DNA of 23,820 bases. Source: a virus. Position 1 is the first letter of the stretch. Each line of letters starts with the position of its first letter. The notes under the pieces are model-generated. The model did no database searches. It saw only the letters and a program-made list of their open reading frames with translations, and was not told where the DNA came from. Where the stretch lies: positions 1 to 23,820 of the IMG/VR virus record IMGVR_UViG_3300017963_003053. One strand, 5' to 3'. Of this stretch, positions 5,751-13,451 are shown one piece after another. The translations under genes were made by a program, and so were the position numbers.

Positions 5751-6323
5751 ATGCGAAACAAACGAAACAAACCTCTGAAAAAGTATAGAGACCACAAAAG
5801 GCAGTGGGCTAATTGTAGCGAGTGTAAGCTTTGCCAATTTCGTTCTCAAATTGTACTGTATAGAGGACGCCTTCCTTGCCAAGTATTGTTTGTTGGAGAA
5901 GCACCTGGAGTGTCTGAAAATCTTTTTGGTGTTCCTTTTTATGGTCCTGCTGGAAAACTGTTGGATAAAATTATTGCAAAGGCATGGGCAGGTTTGTCTG
6001 TCAGTTGGGGGTTTACAAACCTTGTTGCCTGTTTACCAAAGGAGAGTAAAGAGAAGGGTAAAGAGCCACCCTTATGGGCAATCCAAGCGTGTAAAAAACG
6101 CTTGCAGCAAATAGTTATGCTGGCTCAACCAAAAGGGGTTGTTTGTGTGGGCGCTTTGGCAGAAAAACATTTTCAACCACCGAAAGGGGCAAAGCATGCG
6201 TCAATAGTTCACCCAGCAGCTATCTTACGTGCAGACGTTTCACAAAAAGGATTAGCAGTACAACAAGCTGTTGGAACTGTTTTTGACTTAGCTCGCAGGT
6301 TAGGGATAACTGCTAAAGTGTAA
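5751..6323 (+). CDS. Family 4/5-type uracil-DNA glycosylase with Fe-S cluster
   Basis: 190 residues from ATG 5751 (GAAGG ten bases upstream; the GTG at 5742 sits too close to that site). Motifs: CSEC (22-25) plus Cys94 and Cys114 as likely 4Fe-4S ligands; VLFVGEAPGVSE (46-57) followed by GVPFYGPAGKLLDKI; TNLVACLP (89-96); VHPAAIL (153-159). These are the family 4 glycosylase signatures, also seen in the SPO1 polymerase-related protein family. The expected job is removal of uracil from DNA, giving an abasic site. A stem-loop terminator follows at once. In a phage that may carry modified thymine, its substrate specificity is worth checking. Confidence 0.88.
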   Translation: MRNKRNKPLKKYRDHKRQWANCSECKLCQFRSQIVLYRGRLPCQVLFVGEAPGVSENLFGVPFYGPAGKLLDKIIAKAWAGLSVSWGFTNLVACLPKESKEKGKEPPLWAIQACKKRLQQIVMLAQPKGVVCVGALAEKHFQPPKGAKHASIVHPAAILRADVSQKGLAVQQAVGTVFDLARRLGITAKV

Positions 6324-6339
6324 GGCATTCTAGACTCTT

Positions 6340-6405
6340 GCAGTGGTGCGACACTTTGCTAGGATGGCTTTTGACGAGAATCAGAGTGTCGCCCACTGCT
6401 TTTTT
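6340..6405 (+). terminator. Stem-loop with T-run between glycosylase and exonuclease genes
   Basis: GCAGTGGTGCGACACT (6340-6355) pairs with AGTGTCGCCCACTGC (6385-6399) over 15 bp with one bulged T, followed by TTTTTT. The 29-nt loop is long for a simple terminator. It could be a partial terminator, an antitermination target or an RNA-processing site inside the operon. Confidence 0.72.
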
Positions 6406-6427
6406 CTTTCATTTTCAGGAGAACACA

Positions 6428-7540
6428 ATGGGTACATTAAAGCAAAAGTTGAAGGGTGCTAAACGCACTAAGCCAGGAAGAAACGGAATACCTTTGTGGA
6501 AAGGCCCAAAACAAGATGGAATTACACAATCGTTGCTTAGTGCCTTTTTATTCTGCAGAGAGCGGTTTCGTTTGCAAACAATTGAAGGCTGGAAGAAACC
6601 TCCTCAATTCGAACATATGTTAGAGTACGGACAGATGTTCCATTGTTGTGAAGACAGCAGACGTAGTGGCGGTGATTGGAAAAAAGCTTTACTAGCCTAT
6701 TGTAAAAAGTTGATAAAGAAGTATCCTCTTCAACAAGAGCAGGTTGCTCATTGGCATCGTGTCTGTGCCCTTCAGTACCCACATTACGTTGAATATTGGA
6801 AACGACATGAAAGCAGAAAGAAGAGGGTATCACTCTGTCAAGAAAAGGTTTTCAGCGTGCCTTACTACTTGCCTAGTGGCAATACCGTTCTACTACGGGG
6901 CAAATGGGATGAAATTGTTTTTACAGGCAAGCAATTGTTGCTTGGGGAGAATAAGACCAAAGGAACGATTGACGAACAACAACTCAAAACACAATTGAAG
7001 TTTGATCTCCAAACTATGTTTTATCTGGTAGCCCTCAAAACTAGGCTTGACGAGGACAATGCAAGTAATTCCCTTTTGGGAAGAGACTATGGGCAAGTTA
7101 GAGGCATTGTGTACAATGTGGTACGCAGGCCATTGAGTGGAGGAAAGGGTACCATCAAGCAATTAAAGAATGAAACCAGAAGTGAGTATTACCAACGTGT
7201 AGCTACTTACTTTGAAGAGGAGCCTGAACGGTACTTTTACCGTTGGGAAGTTACCGTGTTACAAGAGGATGTTGAGGCTTTTGAAAAAACCTTTTTGGTG
7301 CCAGTACTAGAAAGCCTTTGCGAATGGTATGAATGGGTAGCTCCTGTTTCCAAAGGAACAATAAGGGGAATCAATCCTGCTCCTTGGAATAATCCGATCC
7401 ATTGGCGTACCCCTTTTGGCACATGGAATCCCCTTTCATCCCGAGGAGGAGGAGCAACCGTTTTTGACAATATGTTAGAGTCAGGAAGCACCCTGGACGT
7501 AGTGCAAGCAGATTCTCTTTTTAGAGAATTAGAGAACTAG
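6428..7540 (+). CDS. PD-(D/E)XK exonuclease, Cas4/RecB-like
   Basis: 370 residues from ATG 6428 with CAGGAG seven bases upstream; the longer frame from a TTG lies over the stem-loop and is rejected. Active-site pattern: His72 in GQMFHCCED, Glu139 in QEKVF, Asp161 in GKWDEI, Glu174 and Lys176 in LLGENKTK, and the QxxxY motif Gln195/Tyr199 in FDLQTMFYL. This is the RecB/Cas4/AddB-type nuclease fold, found in phages beside Sak4-type recombinases. I see no cysteine arrangement that clearly makes an Fe-S cluster. Expected role: resection or processing of DNA ends for recombination. Family firm; exact polarity unknown. Confidence 0.82.
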   Translation: MGTLKQKLKGAKRTKPGRNGIPLWKGPKQDGITQSLLSAFLFCRERFRLQTIEGWKKPPQFEHMLEYGQMFHCCEDSRRSGGDWKKALLAYCKKLIKKYPLQQEQVAHWHRVCALQYPHYVEYWKRHESRKKRVSLCQEKVFSVPYYLPSGNTVLLRGKWDEIVFTGKQLLLGENKTKGTIDEQQLKTQLKFDLQTMFYLVALKTRLDEDNASNSLLGRDYGQVRGIVYNVVRRPLSGGKGTIKQLKNETRSEYYQRVATYFEEEPERYFYRWEVTVLQEDVEAFEKTFLVPVLESLCEWYEWVAPVSKGTIRGINPAPWNNPIHWRTPFGTWNPLSSRGGGATVFDNMLESGSTLDVVQADSLFRELEN

Positions 7541-7544
7541 CGAA

Positions 7545-7571
7545 ATAATAGAGTCGAGGTATAATAGAGTC
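7545..7571 (+). repeat. Direct repeat ATAATAGAGTC, period 16
   Basis: Identical 11-mers at 7545-7555 and 7561-7571, just after the exonuclease stop. The second copy contains TATAAT (7560-7565), but no TTTACT- or TTGACA-like -35 box stands 17 bases upstream, so a promoter is not claimed. Confidence 0.5.
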
Positions 7572-7591
7572 TACTAAAAAGGGAAGCACGG

Positions 7592-7810
7592 ATGTTATAT
7601 CAGTTGCATCATCAACATCGTAATGGTCTAACTGATTTTCTTGCTCAGACAAAGATTGCTGATGTTCTTCCTTGTACTGCACAACGAAAGATTTTAACAG
7701 AATGGGTCCTGCGAATGCAGATCAGGCATCCTTTACCCGCTAATTGTTCGTGGTTGCTATGCAAACAATCTGATCCTCAATTCATGGTTTGTTCTAGGAA
7801 GGAAAACTAG
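7592..7810 (+). CDS. Small hypothetical protein
   Basis: 72 residues with AAGGGAAG upstream of ATG 7592. The stop lies 3 bases before the next gene. It has four cysteines, no clear zinc-site spacing and no recognised domain. The frame fills the gap between the exonuclease and the Sak4-like gene exactly, which supports it, but the composition is unremarkable. Confidence 0.55.
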   Translation: MLYQLHHQHRNGLTDFLAQTKIADVLPCTAQRKILTEWVLRMQIRHPLPANCSWLLCKQSDPQFMVCSRKEN

Positions 7811-7813
7811 GTT

Positions 7814-8677
7814 ATGGTCAAAGTGCGCAAACAAACTGCAAGACGAAAGACAAAACGAGCAACAAAAGCAACCCGTGTAATGACAAAAGTAAGCCCAATT
7901 GGTTTTGAAAAAGACCAAGGTATCAGTATCAACATCTTTGGCCGTAGTGGGTCGGGCAAAACAACTCTGTGGAGCACTTTTCCGGGAAAGATTATTGTTA
8001 TGCTTGCTAGTGGCGGGCGGAACACAGGAGAACTACGTTCAATTGATACTGCGGCCAACCGAAAAAAGATTGACCAAGTGGTGTTAGCAGAGAGCGTTGA
8101 GCTAGTTGATGTGTGTAAGCATGTACAAAGGAAGGGAGGATATCAAACAGTCGTATTGGAGCATGCTACGGGTCTTCAAGAGTTGGTACTCAAAGAGATA
8201 CTAGGCATAGATGAGATACCTGCTCAAATGTCTTGGGGTATTGCAAAGCGAGAACAGTGGGGCCAGTGCACCCTACAGATGAAAGAATTGCTTCGTCAAT
8301 TATTAGACTTGATGTGCAACGTTGTGGTAGTTGCTCAGGAGCGAGAATTCAAGTCAGATGACGATGAGGAAGAAGCACTACTGCTTCCACGGGTAGGCTC
8401 TGCACTGGCTCCTTCTGTGACAGGGTGGGTAAACTACTCTTGTGACTACGTTGTTCAAACGTTTGTGCGAGCAAAAAGGAACAAGAAGGTAATCAAGGTC
8501 GGTAAGAAAAAAGTGGAGCGGTTAGTGAAAGGGGCAGGAGTAGAGTACTGTGTCCGAGTTGGACCCAGTGAGGTTTACATGACAAAGTTCAGAAACCCAA
8601 GAACAGACAAACCGATGGAAGAAGTCATGGTTGATGGTAGTTACCAGAAAATCATGAAGCTGATTCAACGTAAGTAA
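7814..8677 (+). CDS. Sak4/RecA-like AAA ATPase (phage recombinase)
   Basis: 287 residues. A basic N-terminal extension (1-25) precedes a RecA-core ATPase: Walker A GRSGSGKT (43-50), a conserved FPGKIIVML strand after it, and Walker B YQTVVLEHAT (110-119), where the usual Asp is Glu. The VVVVAQERE strand and the late SCDYVVQTF strand fit the Sak4 single-strand annealing/RecA-like family (AAA_24 type). Such proteins pair with a ssDNA-binding protein encoded next to them; the acidic protein at 8714-9766 fits that place. Expected role: strand annealing or exchange in phage recombination-dependent replication. The Glu-for-Asp change may affect hydrolysis. Confidence 0.82.
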   Translation: MVKVRKQTARRKTKRATKATRVMTKVSPIGFEKDQGISINIFGRSGSGKTTLWSTFPGKIIVMLASGGRNTGELRSIDTAANRKKIDQVVLAESVELVDVCKHVQRKGGYQTVVLEHATGLQELVLKEILGIDEIPAQMSWGIAKREQWGQCTLQMKELLRQLLDLMCNVVVVAQEREFKSDDDEEEALLLPRVGSALAPSVTGWVNYSCDYVVQTFVRAKRNKKVIKVGKKKVERLVKGAGVEYCVRVGPSEVYMTKFRNPRTDKPMEEVMVDGSYQKIMKLIQRK

Positions 8678-8713
8678 CTATTTTTTGTATCTTGTTTCTC
8701 AAGGAGAACACTT

Positions 8714-9766
8714 ATGGCTAAGCGTAAAAAAAGCAGTTTGTTCAGTGTGGTAGGTAAGGCTGGAGTAAAAGCCTTTAACACACACAAAGAAGATGCTACT
8801 ACGGTTGCTGGGGGTGATCTGCCTCCAGGTATTGAGAATGGTATTGCCCGTTTAACGGAGTGTAAATTTGACACGTTCAAAAAGGGAGACTTCCAGGGAG
8901 AATACTACTTTATTGCTTCTGGCGTAGTGCTGTCTCCTGAAGCGGTGGATGGAATCCCTGTAAAAGGATTGCACACCCGGATTGGACCTGAGCCTATCTG
9001 TGACACCCCTGATCGCAGTCGTGAGTCTCTTGACGAACACCTAGCTTGGGTACTGAACCAACTACGATTGCTAGGATGTGAGACAAAAGACCTTGACTTT
9101 GAAGACCTTGAAGAAACTGTGTCTGTCTTAAAAGAGGCAGCACCAACTTTCCGTTTCCGAACGTGGAAAGGAGAACCCACTAAGGCTTGGCCCAACCCGC
9201 GTGTTAACAACCAGTGGAACGGTATTGTTGATTGGGACGATGCCACTGATCCTGATTCGGAAGTTGAAGAAGTTGAAGAAGATGAAGAAGATGAATCCCT
9301 TGCAGAATTGGGAGAAGCTGCCGATGGAGGAGATTCTGATGCCGAGACAAGTCTGACTAAAAAAGCTGAAGAAGCAGGAATAGACCCTGACGAATACACC
9401 ACGTGGACTAGTCTTGCGTCTGCTATTGAGCTTGCATCTGAAGAAGAGGACGAAGAAGAGGACGAAGAAGAGGAAGAGGAAGAGGAAGAGGAGGAGGAGG
9501 AAGACACCGATGAAGAAGATGAGGATGAGGATGAGGATGAAGAAGAAGAAGAAGAAGAGGAAGAAGACGATGATGATGAAGATGCTGAAGAAGAACCACC
9601 GGAGAAAGGTGACGTGTATTACTTCAAGCCTCCCAAAGCAAGGAAGAAAATTGAAGTGACAGTGACTGCTGTGTTTGCAGGAAAGGAAACCTGCAACGTG
9701 AAGTCATTGGATGATGGAAAGGTCTACAAGAAGGTAGCCTGGGATAAGCTTAGCACGGAAGAGTAA
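8714..9766 (+). CDS. Probable ssDNA-binding protein with very long acidic tract
   Basis: 350 residues, AAGGAG upstream. Residues 40-175 form a compact beta-rich domain (ARLTECKFDTF, GEYYFIASGVVL, FRFRTWKGE, WNGIVDWD) like phage ssDNA-binding proteins encoded beside Sak4. Residues 215-240 contain a small helical motif (AEEAGIDPDEYTTWTSLASA). Residues 243-294 are 50 Asp/Glu out of 52 (exceptions Thr264, Ala291). The last 50 residues look like an SH3/KOW-type barrel (GDVYYFKPP, KIEVTVTAVFAG, VAWDKL). Acidic tails of SSB proteins recruit partners and self-regulate DNA binding, but here the acidic stretch is internal. Assignment as the SSB partner rests on position and domain look, not on a named motif. 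Confidence 0.6.
   Translation: MAKRKKSSLFSVVGKAGVKAFNTHKEDATTVAGGDLPPGIENGIARLTECKFDTFKKGDFQGEYYFIASGVVLSPEAVDGIPVKGLHTRIGPEPICDTPDRSRESLDEHLAWVLNQLRLLGCETKDLDFEDLEETVSVLKEAAPTFRFRTWKGEPTKAWPNPRVNNQWNGIVDWDDATDPDSEVEEVEEDEEDESLAELGEAADGGDSDAETSLTKKAEEAGIDPDEYTTWTSLASAIELASEEEDEEEDEEEEEEEEEEEEEDTDEEDEDEDEDEEEEEEEEEDDDDEDAEEEPPEKGDVYYFKPPKARKKIEVTVTAVFAGKETCNVKSLDDGKVYKKVAWDKLSTEE
9440..9595 (+). repeat. Purine-rich GAA/GAG/GAT/GAC codon tract
   Basis: 156 bases of almost pure GAN codons coding the acidic segment of the preceding gene. It is nearly all purine on the plus strand, prone to replication slippage and able in principle to form triplex DNA. Length variation between relatives is likely. 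Confidence 0.8.
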
Positions 9767-9769
9767 TTC

Positions 9770-9838
9770 ATGTTTCCTTGGAACCCCCTTCCCTGGCGTT
9801 GGTTCTCCGGCAATGTTGGGGGAGGGGTATATTTATAA
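9770..9838 (+). CDS. Possible 22-residue Trp/Pro-rich microprotein
   Basis: ATG 9770 to TAA 9838 encodes a 22-residue peptide starting MFPWNPLPWRWFSG and ending GGGVYL. GGAAGAG lies eight bases upstream, inside the end of the previous gene, and the stop abuts the ribosome binding site of the next one. Three Trp and three Pro in the first 11 residues make a chance frame less likely but do not prove translation. The same DNA can also form an imperfect CCCCCTTCCC/GGGGGAGGGG stem. Confidence 0.35.
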   Translation: MFPWNPLPWRWFSGNVGGGVYL

Positions 9839-9851
9839 AAGGAGTACAAAT

Positions 9852-10100
9852 ATGAAAGCAGCCTTCAAAGCTATTTCATTGAAACAGCAAGGGCCTATTG
9901 TTACCCGTGGGAATACAAGTGGAGTTTCTTTGGACCTCACTCCTCTTCTTACTTTCTTGACGGATTTGGGAAACCGATTCATTACAATGACTCCGGTAAA
10001 CCCTGCAGTGTTTTTAGTGTTCTATTGGGATGGGATAGATGGTGAAGAAAGCCAAGTATCAAATCTGCCCGCAGTGCCAGAAGAAACACCTAAAGAATAA
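9852..10100 (+). CDS. Hypothetical protein
   Basis: 82 residues from ATG 9852 with AAAAGGAG upstream; the longer frame from 9813 has no site. One hydrophobic stretch (VSLDLTPLLTFLTDLG) is followed by VNPAVFLVFYW, and the C-terminus is acidic. The last 62 bases overlap the zinc-ribbon gene at 10039 in another frame. No family recognised. Confidence 0.65.
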   Translation: MKAAFKAISLKQQGPIVTRGNTSGVSLDLTPLLTFLTDLGNRFITMTPVNPAVFLVFYWDGIDGEESQVSNLPAVPEETPKE

Positions 10101-10200
10101 GCCTTGTCCTACTTGCTATTCTGTCTGTGTCGCTTGCGGAGGCACTGGATTAAATAGTAAGGGAGACAAGTGTGCTTGTTGTCTAAGGCAGGGAAAATAA
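10039..10200 (+). CDS. 53-residue zinc-ribbon protein, overlapping reading frame
   Basis: ATG 10039 to TAA 10198-10200, reading through the last 62 bases of the previous gene and stopping directly before ATG 10201. The peptide has nine cysteines: ICPQC (9-13), CPTC (23-26), SVCVAC (28-33, followed by GGTG as in DnaJ-type CxxCxGxG repeats) and CACC (45-48). That density and spacing suggest two zinc sites. GGGATGGGATAG precedes the start. It is probably a real small DNA- or protein-binding factor. Confidence 0.6.
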   Translation: MVKKAKYQICPQCQKKHLKNKPCPTCYSVCVACGGTGLNSKGDKCACCLRQGK

Positions 10201-10794
10201 ATGTCTTTACCAAGAAAGATAAGTAGAGCGTTGCGCAAGCAATCTAAACTATCGCTGCGTCCTGAAATTCTGTTAACTCCAAACATTCCTCGTCCAATGC
10301 ATGGAGTAAACCCCCGCACAATTATGGGTACTAGTTGGTGGAACCAGGAAAGACGGAAAGCATACAAAGCTTCATCGTATCGTTGTTTAGCTTGTGGAGT
10401 CTCTAAGTTTGATGCTTTATACCGGAAGTGGCTAGAGGCTCATGAGCTCTACAGTGTTGACTATCAAAAAGGCAGACTTGTCTACCTTGAAACAGTAGCT
10501 CTTTGCTACGCTTGTCATAACTACATTCATGATGGCAGACTACAAGCGTTGTTAGACACCCAGGAAATTACACACGAGAAGTACGTAAAAATCATACAGC
10601 ACGGGAACCGTGTATTGCAGCAAGCTGGGTTGTCTAGACCCCCTCGACACGTTAGGGAGGCAGACATTAGTGATATGTTGTTGAACGGGCTTGTCGCTCC
10701 GTGGAAAGATTGGAGACTAGTGTTCAAGGGTAAGTTGTATCCACCACGGTTCAAAACAGAAAAACAATGGCAAAAAGCGATGAGGAAAAGATGA
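10201..10794 (+). CDS. HNH-like zinc-binding protein
   Basis: 197 residues, starting directly after the previous stop, with AGGGAAAA upstream. The centre shows CLAC (62-65), LEAHELYSVDY with His81, and LCYACHNYIHDGR with Cys102, Cys105, His106 and His110. The order of zinc cysteines, HE and CHxxIH is that of HNH/treble-clef endonucleases. The conserved-looking NPRTIMGTSWWNQERRKAY segment precedes it. It may nick DNA or act as a recombination nuclease; phage copies may also be domesticated. Its stop overlaps the polymerase start (ATGA), so the two are co-translated. Catalysis is not shown by the sequence. Confidence 0.62.
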   Translation: MSLPRKISRALRKQSKLSLRPEILLTPNIPRPMHGVNPRTIMGTSWWNQERRKAYKASSYRCLACGVSKFDALYRKWLEAHELYSVDYQKGRLVYLETVALCYACHNYIHDGRLQALLDTQEITHEKYVKIIQHGNRVLQQAGLSRPPRHVREADISDMLLNGLVAPWKDWRLVFKGKLYPPRFKTEKQWQKAMRKR

Positions 10795-12824
10795 GAATTG
10801 CGCTTGACACTGAGACCACTGGATTGGATTTGTACCATGGAGACAAACCATTCATGGTGCAGGTTTGTTTTGAAGACGGCAACCAACTGTGGTGGGAGTG
10901 GGATGTTGACCCTCTTACTAGAGAGCCCAAAGTCATAGAAGAGGAACTAAACGAGATACAAAGCACGTTGGATTCTGCTGATGAAATCGTTTTGCAGAAT
11001 CCTAAGTTTGATTACTGCGCTTTGCGTACTGTGATGCCAAATTTGCGGTGGGATTGGGGTAAGGTAAAGGACACTCTGCTAGCAGGGCACTTGTTGGCTA
11101 GCAACGAGAGGCATGATCTCACTACTATGGCTTTGATCTATCTTGGAGTGGATGTTCAAAGCTATGAAGACAACGTGCGTAAGGCTGTACTAGCAGTTCG
11201 ACGGTTCTGCATGGGACGGAATCCTAAGTATCCCGATTGGATGATAGCAAGAGGCGGCAATCCAAAGATGCCAAGCGCAAAAGAAAGTAGCTGGAAAAAC
11301 GATATGTGGCTGCCCCGTGCTTACGCTCTAGAGAATAACCTGCCGAAGGGCCATGAGTATTGGAGCGTCACGGAAAAGTACGGCAATAACGACACAGAGA
11401 CTACGCTTGCACTCTATGGGCGACAACTCAAGTTGCTTAGAGAAAAACGGCTAGTGCGTCTTTACCAAGAGAGGTTGAAGCTACCTGGTATTGTAGCAGC
11501 CATGGAGGATCAAGGTGTTACCTTCAGTCAAAAACGGGTAAAGCAGCGACACAAACAATACCGGAAAGAGTCTGTTGACTACGGTAAGGTATGCAAGACC
11601 TTAGCAAGCAAAAAAGGGATAGAACTAACCTTACCAAAGTCAGGAAACAACAAATCATTACTATTGGCAGTTGAAGCTTTACTGCCTGCTAAAGTGAATC
11701 TCCCTTTGACAAAAAAGGGCAATCCGTCTTTGTCGGCCGACACGATTGAAGAATTGTTGAGTACTCTAACAGAAACTAGTCCTGCTTCTAAGTTTTTAAC
11801 GGCTCTAGTAGAGAAGCGCAAAAGGGATACTGCGGTGAGCTACTTAGAAGGGTACCAAAAATACCAACTACCATTACGGGTATTCAAGCGGGGCAAACGA
11901 TTGAGATATGTTAATTGGTATGTACTACATCCCTCTTTGAATCCAACTGGGTCTCATACGTTGAGATGGAGCAGCAAACACCCTAATGAGCAAAATATCA
12001 GCAAAAAGGATGGCTTTAATCTCCGGTATTGCTTTGGACCTGCTCCAGGCCGTGAATGGTGGTCTATTGATGCTAAGAATCTAGAGTTGCGAATCCCAGC
12101 CTATGTTGCCCAAGAAACAGAACAAATCAATCTGTTTGAAAAGCCCGATGAACCCCCTTACTACGGCAGTAACCACCTACTAGTGTTTGATATCCTTTGG
12201 ACAGAAAAGCTAGGATTAGACACATCTGATCCAAAGTACCTACTGAAGGCCAAAAGTAAGTACAAGGCAACACACTACCAGTGGACAAAGAATGGTAATT
12301 TTGCCGTGCAGTATGGTGCAGTAGAAGAGAGCGGTACAGCTGACCGTACTTACCACCAGAAGGGAGCACAGGCAAAAATTCAAAGACGGTTTGCTAAGTC
12401 ACGTGTCCTAAATGAAAAGATGATTGCAGTCGCTGAACAGCGTGGCTATGTAGAAACGTTGCCTGATAAAACAGTTGATCCGACAAGGGGATACCCTTTG
12501 TGGTGTAAGCGCACTAAGTGGGGACGAATAATGCCTACTACTCCGTTGAACTATATGGTGCAAGGTACTGCGATGTGGTGGATGATGAAGGCTATGATTC
12601 GAGTGCAAGAATACCTAGATACTCTCAAAGGCTCCTACATGATTATGCAGGTACACGATGAGCTAGTCTTTGACTTTCCAAAAGCCAAGAAAAGAAACCT
12701 TCCGAAGATACGGAAGATAGCACAGTTAATGGAGCAAGGGGGAGAGGATATTGGGGTTCCTACTCCTGTAAGTATTGAGTACCATCCCGTGTCTTGGGAT
12801 ACGGGTGTTTCTGTCGTAACATAG
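10791..12824 (+). CDS. polA: Family A DNA polymerase with 3'-5' exonuclease
   Basis: 677 residues from ATG 10791: GAGGAAAAG stands just before it and it overlaps the upstream TGA as ATGA, so I prefer it to ATG 10767. Proofreading domain: DTETTGLD (Asp6, Glu8), NPKFDY (Asp74), YGNNDTE (Asp201). Polymerase domain: HTLRWSSKHPNEQNIS (389-404), motif A SIDAKNLELR (Asp427, Glu432; T7-like DAxxLELR), motif B KNGNFAVQYG (Lys500, Phe504, Tyr508), PLNYMVQGTA (585-594), motif C QVHDELVF (620-627). No 5'-3' exonuclease domain. This is the likely replicative enzyme. The position of the conserved O-helix arginine (R754 of E. coli Pol I) appears to be Tyr496. Phe504 occupies the E. coli F762 site. Confidence 0.95.
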   Translation: MRIALDTETTGLDLYHGDKPFMVQVCFEDGNQLWWEWDVDPLTREPKVIEEELNEIQSTLDSADEIVLQNPKFDYCALRTVMPNLRWDWGKVKDTLLAGHLLASNERHDLTTMALIYLGVDVQSYEDNVRKAVLAVRRFCMGRNPKYPDWMIARGGNPKMPSAKESSWKNDMWLPRAYALENNLPKGHEYWSVTEKYGNNDTETTLALYGRQLKLLREKRLVRLYQERLKLPGIVAAMEDQGVTFSQKRVKQRHKQYRKESVDYGKVCKTLASKKGIELTLPKSGNNKSLLLAVEALLPAKVNLPLTKKGNPSLSADTIEELLSTLTETSPASKFLTALVEKRKRDTAVSYLEGYQKYQLPLRVFKRGKRLRYVNWYVLHPSLNPTGSHTLRWSSKHPNEQNISKKDGFNLRYCFGPAPGREWWSIDAKNLELRIPAYVAQETEQINLFEKPDEPPYYGSNHLLVFDILWTEKLGLDTSDPKYLLKAKSKYKATHYQWTKNGNFAVQYGAVEESGTADRTYHQKGAQAKIQRRFAKSRVLNEKMIAVAEQRGYVETLPDKTVDPTRGYPLWCKRTKWGRIMPTTPLNYMVQGTAMWWMMKAMIRVQEYLDTLKGSYMIMQVHDELVFDFPKAKKRNLPKIRKIAQLMEQGGEDIGVPTPVSIEYHPVSWDTGVSVVT

Positions 12825-12862
12825 AGAAACCGCTATAAAGCGTGACAGGTTAGGAGTGAGTG

Positions 12863-13441
12863 ATGGCAACTAGAGACAAGTATGGTAATCTTACCGATGA
12901 AGTGTGTACAAAGAGGTTTAAGAAATGGATTGAGCATTTCAAGCCAGGTAGCTCAAAAAGAAAATATCCGCCCGGTAAAACACATGACTGGGTGTACTAC
13001 AGCCACCATGTTCTCCTTCAGATACTAGCTGCCTTGGCAGACGAGCAAGACCTAGTAGAGATTGATCGGGGTCTTCATGGTGGCACAAGACCGTCTTTCA
13101 AGTTGTCTTGGAACAGTAAAGTGTCAACTCTTATTCCTGTCTGGGCAGAAAAGATGAGGAAGGACCACCCGAATAATGGGCTTTGGGAAATGGCACAAAG
13201 AGACTATGACTTCTTCACGCAAAAGTTTCGCTGTTTTGTCTTGTTAGCTTATGGGCAGAGAGGGGAAACATTGGAGAGTAGGGTATCTGTGGTGGAAGGG
13301 TCTAATGGGCTTACTACAGACTATCTTAGGATTGCTCCGTTGGAATCCTGCCTTGTTGCTGCTCAATCCTCTCATGGTACTATCTGCTTTGAAGAGATTC
13401 CTCAGCCAACCTTTGATTTATACAAGAAACTCCTATTATGA
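12863..13441 (+). CDS. Hypothetical protein, possible winged-helix segment
   Basis: 192 residues from ATG 12863 with TTAGGAG eight bases upstream. Residues 45-85 (YYSHHVLLQILAALADEQDL, then a GG-R-hydrophobic hairpin) are compatible with a winged helix. The rest has a beta-rich C-terminal half and no known motif. It is flanked by the true polymerase 3' end on the left and a diverged copy of that 3' end on the right (13452-13514), so it may have arrived by recombination together with a replacement polymerase tail. Function unknown. Confidence 0.65.
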   Translation: MATRDKYGNLTDEVCTKRFKKWIEHFKPGSSKRKYPPGKTHDWVYYSHHVLLQILAALADEQDLVEIDRGLHGGTRPSFKLSWNSKVSTLIPVWAEKMRKDHPNNGLWEMAQRDYDFFTQKFRCFVLLAYGQRGETLESRVSVVEGSNGLTTDYLRIAPLESCLVAAQSSHGTICFEEIPQPTFDLYKKLLL

Positions 13442-13451
13442 CTCCGACTGA

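Noticed and set aside
7559-7566. TATAAT as a promoter for the Sak4-like gene block
   Set aside because: No acceptable -35 box at normal spacing; listed only as a direct repeat.
9414-9659. Lys/Arg-rich frame across the acidic tract
   Set aside because: It is the shifted frame of the GAN codon tract, with no start context.
10978-10984. Other CTGATGA hammerhead-core words (also 15785-15791 plus and 3476-3482 minus)
   Set aside because: They lie inside genes and lack GAAA at the right distance, a cleavage triplet and flanking stems.
12831-12842. CGCTATAAAGCG before gene 12863, resembling the shared -10 region
   Set aside because: No TTTACT- or TTGACA-like box lies 16-18 bases upstream (CTGTCG is at that place), so I do not call a promoter.
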